From Anisakis pegreffii (lineage: Eukaryota; Nematoda; Chromadorea; Rhabditida; Anisakidae): a stretch of 64,000 nucleotides of DNA. Position 1 is the first letter of the stretch, and the number at the start of each line of letters is the position of its first letter. The position numbers were made by a program, and so were the translations under genes. The notes under the pieces are model-generated. The model searched no databases and was not told the DNA's origin. It worked only from the letters and a program-made list of their open reading frames with translations. This document shows positions 24,646-37,463 of the stretch, one piece after another. The stretch covers positions 1-64,000 of the forward strand of contig JAPYMA010000008.1 in assembly GCA_035041965.1 (NCBI GenBank). Reading direction: 5' to 3'.

Positions 24646-27373
24646 AGAATATCACTGCGATTATAATATTTGTAAACACAGCACAAGTATGTATCATTTT
24701 TGTTATATAATATTATCGATTCATATAGGTGTATTGTTGTTTGTTGCAAACCGTTTATTCATTTTTATCACATGTTCTTTCTTTTGGCCGCATGACAATA
24801 TTCGTTCTCATATTGTCAATTATTATCACTTTTCAGTTGCTCATATTCCCAGCAAAACCTTTTGTTTTTTGGCAAAGAAACTTCGCTTTGAAGAGTCTGT
24901 TCTTCATTAATTCACATGAAGATAATCACAAGCAGCGTGATTGTTCATATTGTTATGATGTTCTTAAGGAGGATTGTACTTGCACTGTGTGATAATAAGT
25001 CTACCATTTTGCTTGTATTTGGGATTGAGAGCTGCTGACTGTGTGTGCCGTTTATATTCTTAAATATTCATTGTTTTAGTGCCTCTCTTTTCGACGTTCT
25101 GTAAATTTACCGTATGGGTTTCGTTCTCAATAAACCAGCTCCTTAAAGAAGCTTTAGCAGGAAAGTTTTGTTTTGGTAGTCTTTGAAGTGTCGTATTTTG
25201 GAGTAGCATGTGAATAAAATGAAATCTTCATTCCATTCCGTAGACGAATGGAGTATATATGTACGGATTGAAGCGTTTTTTGCTCTGCTAGTTAGTTTTG
25301 AATTACAATACATCAAGTTGAAAAGATTTGAATGGATAAAAATTGTTTCGAAACAAGGAAAATAGAAATGAAGGAGCGGTTCTGTTAAATTATTTCAGTT
25401 TTAAAGATGTGATTCTCTGCAATAGTCTTCTCATCATCGTATCATATCATAATTTTATTATGTTCTCTTGTTTCCTTTTATAACCTTGTCAATCTTTTTG
25501 AATTTACCGGCAGAAAATGAGCAGTTTCAATCAATACGTTGTCGTTTTGTTAATCTAATGAATTAAATTGTTTCAAGAGCACGAATAGCTGAATTCGATT
25601 CGCTGTTACTTGACTAAGCTTGCGGAACTTTGTTTCGTTATAAATTCACATTCAACCAAAATGTTTCGCCTATTAATAGCAGCTTTACCATTTTGATTGT
25701 AACTGTTTGCAATTTATTCAAGTCTTATTGAACATTATAATCTCATTTTTGACATAGTTCATCAACGATTCTGGATAGAATCTAATCTGGGCACTATTGA
25801 TATTATAGGCTTAATTATTTCGAAGGTGTAATTTTTTAAACTTTTGTTGTATTCAAATGGAAGATTTTATGGCGAGCAAAAAGGCTTCGATGACAGTTGT
25901 TGATGAAGATGAATCACTAAATGATCATTGGCTGATTATCGATTGAAATAATGGGTTTGATTTGAAATGATTGACATCCGCCTTGATTTCTTTGCTTGAA
26001 ATCATTTTCGTGAAAGAGTTTTCTGTTGAAAAAACGAATCAATGTTAACGTGAAGATATTCTTACGAAAACTTTTCTGATACTATCTCTTATTATTATTA
26101 TCGTTGTTTATTACTTCCCTTAAATAATTAATTTGATTCATTTTATTGTGAACGGTAATGCATTGTTCTGATTGTTGAAGTCAACAGATTTTGGTTTGTT
26201 TCGTTCTTATGGTATACTTTTAGTTTTGTTATCTGTGATGTTCAAACTGTTTGAAGCGTTTTGCCGTTGTTAATCGTGATATTGTTTGCCTCTTCCACTC
26301 ATTTATTTCAAGTGTTTGAAATATAAATCAGCTGAAAGGTTTTTTGGCGTTGTTCTATTAATTTCGTTTTAATTCAACTAATAAAAACCAAACATTTTCG
26401 AGTTCGTAACAGTCAGCTGTGGGGTTCTTTTCTTTTTAGCGCAAATTAAGTGCGACAGTTGTATTCACTTGAATTGTTTTTTGAGAGTCTTTCTTAATTT
26501 GAATTACATCAATAATGAGTGAAATGAACGCTTGATGTACTTTTATGATACTAAAATTTATGTACTGTACTAAGCTCAGAGTTTGTCCATAAAAAGAAAT
26601 TCTCCCCAGTAGATTCTGTTCCTTTTATCGTTTTTAATTTGTCGATTGTTATTTCCTTCATTATTATTGCATCCATAATTCTTATACAACACTGAACGTT
26701 GTTTTCCGCTGTTATGCAGAAATAACGATGGAAAGGAATCGTTCTGCTATGCTAATTCCACTCGATGTGTGTTTCTGTCTCGATATTCCTTTGTTTTTTC
26801 TTTATTCTTGATTTTTCTTTGGTTGTTTCATTGTAAATTTCAATTGTATAAGGGAAGAAGGAAACTGTTCCGCTTGGTGTATGCACAGGTGTTTATATTG
26901 TGAATAAATTATTATTTAAAAATTTCTTTCGCTTTGTATGGATCATTGAGCAATCATGACGATTTCATTGTAACATCTAACTAGGGAATTCATTTAAAAC
27001 GAGTTACGTTGAGTTGTAACGACCGATAGATGCACACTATTGTAGTGTTGTTGATTGTGATATTAGTAGATAAAAAGAAGAAAGAATGAATATTATCAGT
27101 AGAAATGGGTGGGGGATGGGGATAGTTGGGAGTAGAATATGATATTATAAATTAAGGTAGATAAACGAAATTGAGGGGTTGATAGACGTTTCGATGTGAA
27201 ACACTAGCTTCAGTACCTTTTGAATGTTACACAGAGTTACGAACAATGATGAGTACTCAGAGGAGCATGTTCATGTGATGGTAATATTAATATTATTAAT
27301 AACCGAGATATTTATGGATTAATTTGGTTTTAATGCTCAACAAATTATCTTCGACAGCAACCGGTACTTTCAT
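24646..27373. other. GOLPH3 3' flank and intergenic DNA
   Basis: AT-rich sequence without supported exons. AATAAA at 25129-25134 is a plausible polyadenylation signal for GOLPH3, about 480 bp past its stop. Further T-rich and A-rich runs follow, with a short G-rich run near 27105-27130. No repeat family was recognised before the Penelope-like fragment. Confidence 0.5.
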
Positions 27374-28145
27374 TCAAGTCGAATGGATATTGGTAAACCT
27401 CATTGCCTCAGACATTTCTTGTCGTACATTAACATCAGGATGGAGGTCATGAATAGACAATGCCTCTTTTATTTTGCAGCGTTGCAGGTTTCCCTCAACG
27501 GAGATGATGTCAATCTCAGTAGGTGCCACCCGACCCGCGTGTGTTTCTTTCATGTGGACTGACCAAGGTCTGTCCCGTTCAGGATGCTTCATGTCCGCAA
27601 GATGTTGCTTATAGCGGAAAGGTTGACCTGTTTCCCTAATATAGAAAGATGGGCATTCCTTGCATGCAATTTTGTATACTACACCCTTGATACTGCATTC
27701 TCCGCCACCTTCCTTGCATACCTCACCGTCGTTAACGTCACATCTGCAGTCGTACAGTCTTGAGTTCACCAGTATGTTCTTGAGCGAGGGGAGCGATTGG
27801 GGGATAACATTGACGCTTACCTTCCATTTTGAGAACATTTTCTCCACTCGATATGAGAAACCGTCCGTAATGTAGGCTATTCTAATATTTGGCAATCCAT
27901 ACATAAACTTACGAGGCCTTGAGCACAAGAATGATGTGTCGTACCCATTGTTTTCAGCTATGAACTCTGCCCTTCTTCTTAATGTTTCCTTGTGTTCTTC
28001 CGATGACAGTTCCACCGCTCTGCGTATGTAATTCTTTTTCTCTCGTTAGTCTTATGCAATCATGCTTCGTATTGATGGTATCAAACAATCCATCCATGGA
28101 TGACTGTATGGCGGCAATTATCAAAACGCGCATAAGCTCACACAT
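27374..28145 (-). mobile_element. decayed Penelope-like retroelement, C-terminal GIY-YIG part
   Basis: A minus-strand open frame (28015 down to 27374, about 213 codons) carries the linker and GIY-YIG endonuclease region typical of Penelope-like elements: a segment with YRVEKMFSKWKV, a Cys-rich stretch (CRCDVNDGEVC), then GVVYKIACKECPSFYI, ETG and a conserved-looking SVHMKETH. In the canonical motif the second tyrosine triad is YIG; here it reads YIR, so a core glycine is lost. Upstream, the matching frame is shifted by one base near 28040 (the 28145-27954 frame continues the similarity). No reverse-transcriptase domain is recognisable upstream, so the copy is 5'-truncated and almost certainly inactive. 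It lies between two plus-strand genes. A related GIY-YIG retroelement class is possible, but Penelope-like fits best. Confidence 0.75.
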
Positions 28146-29725
28146 TTATCATTACGGAATTCATTCTTAATAGTTTCTCAGTCCAGCACTAATACCATAC
28201 ATCCTATTTGAGAAACAGTTCATATTGAACAATTGTAGCTTAGTAAAGTCTTTTGAAGATGTGTGAATGATTTCATGAACCTACATGCTTGTGCTTTTCC
28301 AGTCGATGATCGAATGCAGTGACTGCTATACAGGGGAAATTTGAAGGTGTCATGAGGGGAACATTGTAGAGGTTGGCTGAAGTTATTTTTGATTGAACTG
28401 TTGAAGTATATCTTTCATAACTGTTCGATAATGTTTTCAAAATGCTTTTTTGATACCGAGGAATGGACTTGTGTGATACCGCCGACGAATTATCTCTGTT
28501 CACAAAGATTTAATTTCGAATAGTCAAGAAGATGAACCTTATTTGTAGAGGTGCAAGCAAACATGTCATTGGATGTGATTCTCATTATGCGATTATTCGA
28601 CGTTTGCAGTGTTCCTATTGAGACAGATAACTGATGATGTTATTAGTAAAAGAGGTGATGAGAATGGAAATGCTTTCTCTCCGTCTCGAGAGAATGCACT
28701 GTCAAAAGATCGAATCGGGAAATGAAGTTTGTTCCGATGACCGTTTAAATGTGCTTTAATTTCTTCATTTAAGTGATCAATTTTCGATGCATTCCAATCT
28801 TCCATATACTGCAATCTTAAGAGAAAATAACAGCTGGCCTAGCACCGCAATGGGAAAAACTTCACTATTATCTTTTGTTGCATTGTCTCTCACACTGAAT
28901 CTTTTTGTTTGCTTTTTTTTTCGAGTATTTCAACGTTACCAATTGTTCAGTGAAATGAGCGAGTAATGTTCATATAGATGTTAAAAGTTGATAGGCAAAT
29001 TCTCAAACTTAGAGAGGTAACAAACATTCAGCTAAATAAACTAGTTGGTGAGAGAGGTGGTTTTATAAGTGAGCAGAAGATGTTGAGATAAAGATGCATA
29101 AAGTAGGGATTTGAGTGGATAGGAAATGCAATGCGATCACAAAACATCGAATAGCTGCTGTCTAGTGTAAAAAGAGCAAGCATCAGTGATATCGAAAGTC
29201 AGCGTTAGCGTTCACTTCATAATAAGTCATCAACATGTCTGCGATTCAGTGATACAATTGAATTCATTTAACACACTTTTGGTTCTTCATTTCACTTGAC
29301 ACTGTTGTTTAATTGTAAGCTTCATCAACTTCATCAGATTTTTCAATTTTTACTTTCATTTAATTTGCTACATTATACGTTTGAATTACCTTTTCATTCG
29401 TCAATTATGTATTTCAAATCAACATTATCCATACTGCATCCATATTCACCGCAATGAATCTGTGATTCAACTAATTTCTATTCATCATTTCAGTGTATTA
29501 TTTGGCCGTTTGTTTAACACAATGTTTCAATCTTGCTTTCAATATTATATTCATTAATAACTACTTCCGAAACGATTCCACTGAAATTGTTATATAGCAA
29601 TACATGTTCAATGCCATCAATTCGTTGGATCAGTTTGATCGTCTGATCGATAAAATATCACTTTTATCCTACAAACTGATAAATTTCTTGGTAATACTGA
29701 ATGATTAGATGAAATAACGAACATT
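28146..29725. other. intergenic DNA upstream of the LRR gene
   Basis: I looked on the minus strand for the reverse-transcriptase part of the Penelope-like fragment and did not find the expected motifs. The remaining open frames are short. The promoter of the LRR gene at 29726 should lie at the right end. Confidence 0.45.
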
Positions 29726-32700
29726 ATGGTTAAATCACTCTTCAATATTTGTCTATCAGCGGTTTGTCAAAATCGAGTTGATGAACAGTTAGCATGTTTA
29801 CCAAGTGTATGTAAACAACGATTACTCGAATTTTTCAGTTCTCATGATCAGGTGCAAGATAAATTCATTCATTTTGATCCTTTATCCCTCGTTCAAAGGA
29901 AATCTCCAATTATCTCTGTTACAGAAGAAAATTATGTGAAAAAAGTTATCAGTCTGCTGAAAATTAAGTCAAAATTTGAAAAAAAGAATGATTTCTTTTT
30001 TTAAATTGACTTAATGAACCATTAAGTCAATTTTTAATAAACTGACGGAGGATAGATCAAAATAAAATAACTGAATGAAGTAGATAATTGATGTGAGTTA
30101 ATTTACAGTTATTTATGGCTGATTGTTTACGATTGGTTTCGTCACAACCGTTTGGTGCCAACTTGACCAGTCTATATTTTTTCCTAAGTGAACAACTAAA
30201 CGATGATATGCTTGCTGCAATCGCAACGTACAATCGTAATCTTGAGGAGATTACAATAATTGATTGTGTTAATGTTACCGATCAGGTTGATCTCCATTCG
30301 CTTTTAGCACTGAACTCATTTATTTTTCCCTTATTTCATTTACCTCTTCAAAAAATTTCTTTAGTAAGTATAACCCAGTCATTAGCGTAAGTAATTTGTT
30401 TGCGTGAGTCAGGGATAACACCATCGAATAAATTATTAGACCAGGAATGTCTTTAATGAATGCAGGCATAAAAAATGCTGAAATGAATAGCATTAAGCTT
30501 GTGAGTCTGTTAACTAAGATAGATGAATTGATACGAGATATTAATTACGTTTTTTTGAATTGTGAATTACAAACAATAAGTTGTTGTTGGTTTTTTAATG
30601 TATATTATTAGCATGGACATTATTGAGGTGCTGCAAAAGTTGAAGAATGATTCATTCTGATCGATTTTTAAGTTTTATATTGAAATGCGTTGAACAGTTT
30701 TGAAACTAATAGTGGTATTGTTTTATTTTCGTTGTTCAGGGAGTTATGAATATAACAAATGGACAAAATGCATTGAAAAAACTCGAACTGAGGGCTTCGA
30801 GCAATCTTACATCGAGAGGACTGAATATGATTCGATCGGATTTCTTGCATACCGTTGATCTTAGCTCTTGTTTTAAGGTGTTACATTCATCTCTTTTTCC
30901 GCTTTCATTTTCGCCTCTGAATCAAAACTCTTTGCTTATATAATACTTCGTTGCTTTTTTATGGAGCATCCATCACAACTTCACTTAACAAACAATTATT
31001 AGAATTGCATCAAATTTCAACTGATGAAAAAAAAAACAAATGGGATGATTTCAAATCATGAACCTAATGTGACTGATAAATCGAAACCTAAATGAATCAT
31101 CATGAGATGGCGCTTTAAATACCCGTCCCCCTCTATGTTGTGTGCAATACTACACATTGTGTTTAGCTGTCATGTACAATGCAATTATATTGATAGCGAT
31201 AACGGCTTCGACCTTATTTTGCTGTTTTATTTTAAATGTTTAGCCATGTGTAAAGTTTGTTTTGCGATGTTTGTTCCACATTTTTCATTACATTCGGTGC
31301 AATCTAGATGTTCATTCATCTCACTTCCATTTAGTAAAGAATATTTTTCCCCGCAAAACCTTGTTTTTTCTTCTCATTTTTCATATCTCTGCTTCCAAGA
31401 GAGATATAATCTTACACTCGGTGCTATGAAGCTGGAATACAGTAGATGAATACTATGATGTGCAATTGAAATGAAGCGGTATTCATTGCGTATGAAAATT
31501 TGGAAGTTTCATTTCAGTTCAGCAAACCTCAGCATTTGAATGAAAAAAAGAAGTCACGAATAATATTTCAGATAACAAGTGAAGGAATTTATCAATTAGT
31601 GAACAACAATCGAAATATAAGATGTCTTTATTTGAATCATTGCATCGGTGAGTCATTTCGCACCAAATAGTAATTGCATTTGTTTGTGAAAGCATGTGAT
31701 GTTAAGCGCATGAAACCACACAAGTCTGTATAACTCGAAAATGATTTCACAGGAGATAATCTAGAGGCTATTCAGAGCCACCCATCAGATTTACAACGTT
31801 TATTGCTTTGAATGTTTTTTTTTTCGGTTTAAGTGTTATTTATGCACACATGAATTTACATATTTGAATTATTTCTGCCTTAAAGTTCATTTCAGCATTA
31901 TGCGATCAGGCTCTTTATCATATCGCTCATTATTTGGGTGAATCATTAGTGGTTCTGGAATTGGATTTTTTACCGAATCTAATCGATCCGCACACAGCGC
32001 TTTATCATCTGAGTCGAAACTGTCCCAACATTCGACAGTTGTCGCTGTGTCGTTTCTTTGAAGTACACAGTAACATTGCATTTAATTCTTTATAGCAATA
32101 CTCTTGGTTGTATTCACGTTCATAAGTTGTTTCAGTTAGTCATTTGGATAGTTCATTTGCTATACGGATAGTTCAGATATTTATGATGTGTGTTTTTGAA
32201 CACTCTATTAGAAGCAACGAATGATGCGGTGAATGCATCTACATCAGTTAATTTCAGTTGTTGCTGAAGAAAAATCTTGCAAAAATATTCATCTATCACA
32301 TGATCGGATTGATTATTGCAATTTATCAATTGAATAATCGGTTGTTTCAGGTCGAAACCAATTTCGATGAATTGCAAGCATATCAAATCGCTGGTACAGG
32401 TCTGCTCGATATCGATTTATATGGTTGAGTACTTTTTTTCATAGCCGATGAGAATTGTTTAAATCACTCAGAACTTTCTGCTATTATTTATGTGATGTTT
32501 ATCTCATTAACAGTAAACTAGTCGTAGACAGATTTTTCTCGAATAGCAAATTATGTGTTAACATATTAATCATCTCATTCTGATCCGCCGAAAAATATCA
32601 TCTCATTTCTTGTAGGGTTGAAAATGAAGGACTTTTTTGTATAGCATTTCGCAAGAATTTTTTCCGCGAGAGAATATTGTTTTCGAGTCTCCTCTCGTTT

Positions 32701-35700
32701 TTCACAGAGGAGTACCGAAAAAAAATCTCCTTTCCCCACTTCCAACCTTCATTTTTTGATTATTATGGTGATGTAGAGAGGTTGTTCATATGAATCATTC
32801 CTTCTAATAGAAGTTTCTTTTCACCATCCAGTGTCGAGAAAAAGCGTGACATTAAAATTTGTTACTTGTGAAGAAATAAATCAAGTGATTCATCGCATTC
32901 AGGTAATCACTTTTTCCTTTTACCTCAACTTCCTGCAACAGTCACTCGTTTACGTTTATCGGTGTATGGCGACGAAAACGTTGAGCATCTTATTTCTCGA
33001 TTGCACTTATTACCGCAACTGAACAGTATACATCTGCAGTTGAGTTGTAAGGATGAGAGTTGGGTTCGTGAACTTGGCATATTTCAGTCAATTATCTTTT
33101 CTTGTTGATTAGATGCTAGTTGAATGAGCGTAGAAATAAGTGGTTGAATTCGTTACTATCGAAGTTTGTCTAGCGATTGAATTGAAACGATCCTTTAATG
33201 AGATCGTTTATAACAGCTGATGTGCACGTGATCGGAATTTAATGAGTCTTTCATTAATTCATTACAGTCAACAGCTGTTCACACTCTGTCTCTGATCTGA
33301 TAGACCTCAAAAAACCATGAACTGCTCTAACATGCAACACAAATTATTTCTGACATTCTAGAACAGTGACTTTCATGCCGTCAGGTTTCGTGATTCCCTA
33401 AGGTCTAATGGCAAATCGCCATTCTTTTCCTCTTTTGCAAGAATCTAAGCGACCGTCATTTACGCCCCCGTCCCCCTTCTCGCAATAATATTACCAATGG
33501 TTAGCGAAATGGCCGAAGGAAATCAGAAAATTAATTCAATGATCAAGAAGTTTGCTGCCACCAACAGTGCACCTACGTTACCAAAGGAATCACTTCTTTG
33601 TTTTCAAACAAGCACTTTGAAAACAATTTTGAACAATTATTTTAAGAGATTGAAAAAATCGATCAGTATTTATTTGATAACCTTCTCAATTCCATTTGAC
33701 ATTCTAACATCCGTTTTATCGCTGTGAGAATCACTGTGCTAGAAATTATTGCTTCAAATCGGCAGTAATAAGATTTTATCGAGGATTCCATGAAACATTC
33801 CCTGACACTGACCGACATATTCATCAATTTTTCGAGTCAGTTCATTTCGAGAGTTCAAGCCAATTATAAAACAATCTTTATATGATACTGAACATCTTTC
33901 CTGCTATACGTTATACTTACCACGGGTTTTTTTTTCAGCGCTCGGTGGAAGAAGCAAACGCATTTCTCTGTCAGCTTATACCTCTTATCGGCAACAAAAT
34001 TACACGACTGCAGGTAAGCGGCTGCGCTTCACAGATAGGCCAATAAAAACCTGCCGAATTTATTTCACCATTGATTGCTCGGAGGATATTGCGGTTGAGT
34101 AGGTTGTAGAGTGTATCAAGTTGGAATGAGTCAACAATCCATGATCATTCAAAAGTTCAGATGTCTGCTAACATTACTTTCACATGTCATCGCTTCATTC
34201 ATGGAAATTTTCAGAACGTTCTTTCTTTAATCGTCAATAAAATCGTACATGAGCAAGTGACTAGTAAAATCTGTTTACAGTTCAAGTTCACAAGCTGAAC
34301 AACATGCGATTTACAGATATCACTACCTCGCCTGGTTGATACCGCATTCAGTCTTATAACACAGTGCCTACCGAATTTGATTGAACTTGCTCTTGATGTG
34401 AAACACATTAACAATAAACTACTCAGGCATTTCTTCTCAGGTTATCCAATTATTTTACGTATGTTGGTTGGACTCACTTCAATATTGTCCTTTCAGTGTA
34501 GACTACAATAGCCAAAATTTTATATACGTTCCAATCACTGAATGATGTTCCTTATTTGACTATGACAAACAGCTATTCAATGATCTGATTATTCAGGCGG
34601 TATTCGTTCACCTGGTTCCCGTTTGCTATCGTTAAAATTGTGTCGATTAAGAATCACCTACAGAGCATTATTTGCAATAGCACGGGGTGCCAGTTCAATT
34701 ACGGTAGTGTTTTAACGTATAAATATCTTAAACAATTGTTGGAGCGTTACTGCTCTCTAAAAGTCAACAAATTACTCATTAAGCACGTCAGCAATGCTGT
34801 AATTATTAGACACATTATTCGTAACGATTCTTTGAAATGAAAACTTTCCAAATCACGAAGAATTAGTATTAATATCATTTGAAGTTTCTTCATTCATCTA
34901 ATTTCACCGGGCCGTTTTGAATGATGAGTATACATAATTGAAACGAGTTAACTGTTTTATTGGGCAATAGATATTGTTGTAATAAACATCGAAATTAACG
35001 CACAAATTAAGGATCTTGAAACGTCTCATATGCCCTGTGTTGACGATCGATTTCTGGCGTTGCTCGCCGATAACTGCCGATGTTTAAAAAATGTGAATTT
35101 CAACGGATGTCGTTTCATTACAGACAAGGGACTTACTGCGCTTGCTCGGTATTCTTCTACGATCTTTTTATTGTTCCACTACTTTCAAACTCACAATTCA
35201 AATGTGAATATCATGATGGTCGCCTGTATCAGTGCTCAGCGACTTTCATCGACCAAACACAATAGTAGGAGCCAGAGATGGGCACCTTACTGAAAACTGT
35301 AGCTTCGCTATCGCTGATCCGCTGGAATAAAAAATGTTTGGTCCGCTAAAAAAAACTGCGCTATTGCTATTGTCGCCAAAATAGTAACGAAATGCTATCC
35401 TTGAACCGCTGATTGAGTAGCTTCGCTAATCCGTTTTTCGCTATCGCCACTCGCTATTTTGGATTCTTCCCTCAAAGTGTGCAATTGCACCACCGATTTG
35501 TATGTTCACGTTCTCCAACAATTTACAAATTAAATTTACTTTCATAAAACAACAATCATCTAATTAGTCTTTACCGCTATCTGCAGAATAAACGAAACTC
35601 TTTGATTAGAATTGCTAAGAACACTCCTAATAACCCCCTCAACATGCAGAACCCGCAATCAGCTCCATCCATCATCAAGTCGTCATAAGTAACCCAAGTT

Positions 35701-37463
35701 TGGAAATCATTATCTTGATTCCAGCACAGTTAAAAAACAAAACACCAGAGCATCACTCACATTGAGAACGTTCAGTTTCATTACCTCATCCATACTAATT
35801 GAAGTAAGTAACCTGAATTCGCTCACCCTAGAATATACCTCTTCCCCTTGGTCTTTCCCTGATGATAAACGCTATGTTAATGTCGTTAAAGATGTTCGAA
35901 GAAGATACACATGTTTCGTCTTGAATGTGTGAACTTCAATAACGTATCTGAACACTCGGAGAGATTGTCAATATTAGGATTCGAAACTTTACAACTGCGA
36001 CGATTTTAAAACTGATCTTTGAATAGCCCACAATTTCATTCAAGGTCAGGTTGATCTCTCAGTGGAAGAATTTTTCGAATTTTCCTCAAGCAGTGAACGA
36101 ATACGCCGAAATAATTCCCTTAAACTCGCTCTCAAACGCTGGAAATTAAACACTACAAAACTCTCGTTCGCAAATAGAATCCTTAGAGTCTGGAATCTGC
36201 TCTCCCAACATGTTGTCTCCTCATAATTGCTCCAAATATTTAAACGCAGACCCCGATCTATTCCACCAAATGAAATCGGATGTATATCCCTATTAAAATT
36301 TCGTTAACTATTTGAAAAGGGGATGTAAAGAAATGGAAAGAAGTTAGTTCACCCACCTAGTTTTAATTATTCCCATTTTATTGATACAATGATTTGATTT
36401 TTTTCTCTTTTTCAACGTTTCTTTCCTGCCCAGCACCAGTAGGATCAGTACACTCGTCATATTGTAATCATTCGCACTGCGAATATTATTATATGAATAC
36501 ATATCCTTTTCCAGCGAGAACAAAACTGAATAAAACATCACCGCACTGCCATATAGCTCAGTGATCTGAAACGGAATGATAGTGGTGTGCTTATATTGAG
36601 GTATAATTGAATACTCAATTCTAACCTTTCGGAACAGTACAATGAGTTCGAATTTAGCAGGTGTTTATGGTAGAGCGCTTCAGATGTGTGTTTACTTAGC
36701 TTAATGTTGCAAAAAATATGCATTCACTTGCAGACGAAAACTTAGCGGAAATAGATCGCTGAAGCGCTAACCTTCGCGAAAAAAGTAACTAGCTGAAGCG
36801 CTGAGCAGAGACAGTAGCAGAAGCTATCGCTAGAGATGTCTGTTATTTGAAAACGGTGGCGCTATTGTCCATCTCTGGTAGTAGCAATTGATTGTTGAAT
36901 GAATTAGATGAGAAAATGTAGACCCGACATACCGCGAGAAGTACATCAGAATACTGGCAAATCTTTCAACTTCTATCACAGTCATTCGCCACCATACTCA
37001 CAGCTAACTGTAAGAAACATCCCAACTGATAGGGAAGTAGTATAAAATTGAGATTGTTATCAATGACTACTGATGATTTAATGAACCGTGAAGCTAGTGT
37101 TTTGCAGTTTTCATCAGAAAGAACACCTATTCTCAAACAGTTTAAAGATCACTCGAAAACACTCATCGTCAGTGATGATTCAATTACACCACGGAACAGT
37201 TCATAAACATTACCATGTGTACAACCATCGTTCAGCTTACTTTCATTGCATTCAATTTATCTGTTCTTTCATGCAGGAGTTGTTCTCTGAAGGAAGTGCG
37301 TATTCGAGCCACATCATGTACCGATGAATCAATCTATCTTTTGGCTCAGTTCTGTCCTGATCTTGAATGGATATCACATGCGGACTTCAGTGGCCGACCA
37401 AAGTTTAGTGATCAAGCATTACAGTGCCTGCGAGATTCATGTGTTCAACGGGTGATTTGTTGA
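29726..37463 (+). CDS. leucine-rich-repeat protein (AMN1/FBXL/ZYG-11-like class)
   Basis: Thirteen exons, about 514 residues: 29726-29851, 30109-30285, 30740-30877, 31572-31647, 31896-32062, 32351-32423, 32832-32867 (or to 32902), 32942-33063, 33939-34013, 34317-34440, 34597-34703, 35012-35148 and 37277-37463. The N-terminus (SLFNICLSAVCQNRVDEQL, then LPSVCKQRLLEFF) resembles the cap helix of AMN1 and ZYG-11-type LRR proteins. Cysteine-type LRRs follow, such as LEEITIIDCVNVTDQ, LHTVDLSSCF, CLKNVNFNGCRFITDKGL and DLEWISHADFSG. Such proteins are often substrate receptors of cullin ubiquitin ligases; no F-box is recognised, so the role is open. All junctions are in phase except exon 7/8: the natural donor at 32903 would leave a 39-bp intron and the wrong frame, while GTGAAG at 32868 restores the frame with a 74-bp intron. 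The last intron (2.1 kb) holds a hAT-like element. AATAAA follows at 37519-37524. Confidence 0.75.
35265..36885. mobile_element. hAT-like element with target duplications, in LRR-gene intron
   Basis: The element proper spans 35273-36877 (1605 bp). It starts CAGAGATGGGCAC and ends with the inverse of CAGAGATGGACA, an 11-12 bp terminal inverted repeat with one internal mismatch. The flanking 8-mers GTAGGAGC (35265-35272) and GTAGTAGC (36878-36885) match at 7 of 8. The CAGRGATGG terminus plus an 8-bp duplication is the hAT superfamily signature. Subterminal regions repeat CGCTATCGC/GCGATAGC-like words at both ends, as hAT transposase-binding regions often do. No transposase is recognisable, so the element is non-autonomous. 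A degraded non-LTR fragment sits inside it. Confidence 0.8.
35816..36250 (+). pseudogene. non-LTR retrotransposon reverse-transcriptase C-terminal remnant
   Basis: One plus-strand frame reads, across three internal stops, like the C-terminal end of a jockey/CR1-type ORF2: VVKDVRRRYT, then TSITYLNTRRDCQY, IAHNFIQGQVDLSVEEFF, and finally the diagnostic LSFANRILRVWNLLSQHVV just before a stop at 36223. In these elements the usual forms are VQRRFT..., L-x-Y-x2-RL, YKI...DL-x3-FF and FF-x2-RV(V/I)-x2-WN-x-LP-x2-VV. The match is by recollected family pattern, not by search. It lies wholly within the hAT-like element. Confidence 0.65.

Noticed and set aside
28146..29000. Possible reverse-transcriptase domain upstream of the GIY-YIG fragment
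   Set aside because: I looked for the catalytic Asp-Asp box and neighbouring motifs on the minus strand and did not find them; the element appears truncated.
31102..31449. A 115-codon plus-strand open frame rich in Phe, Cys and His
   Set aside because: It lies in an intron of the LRR gene between two well-phased exons. The composition is that of T-rich intron sequence and no family is recognisable.
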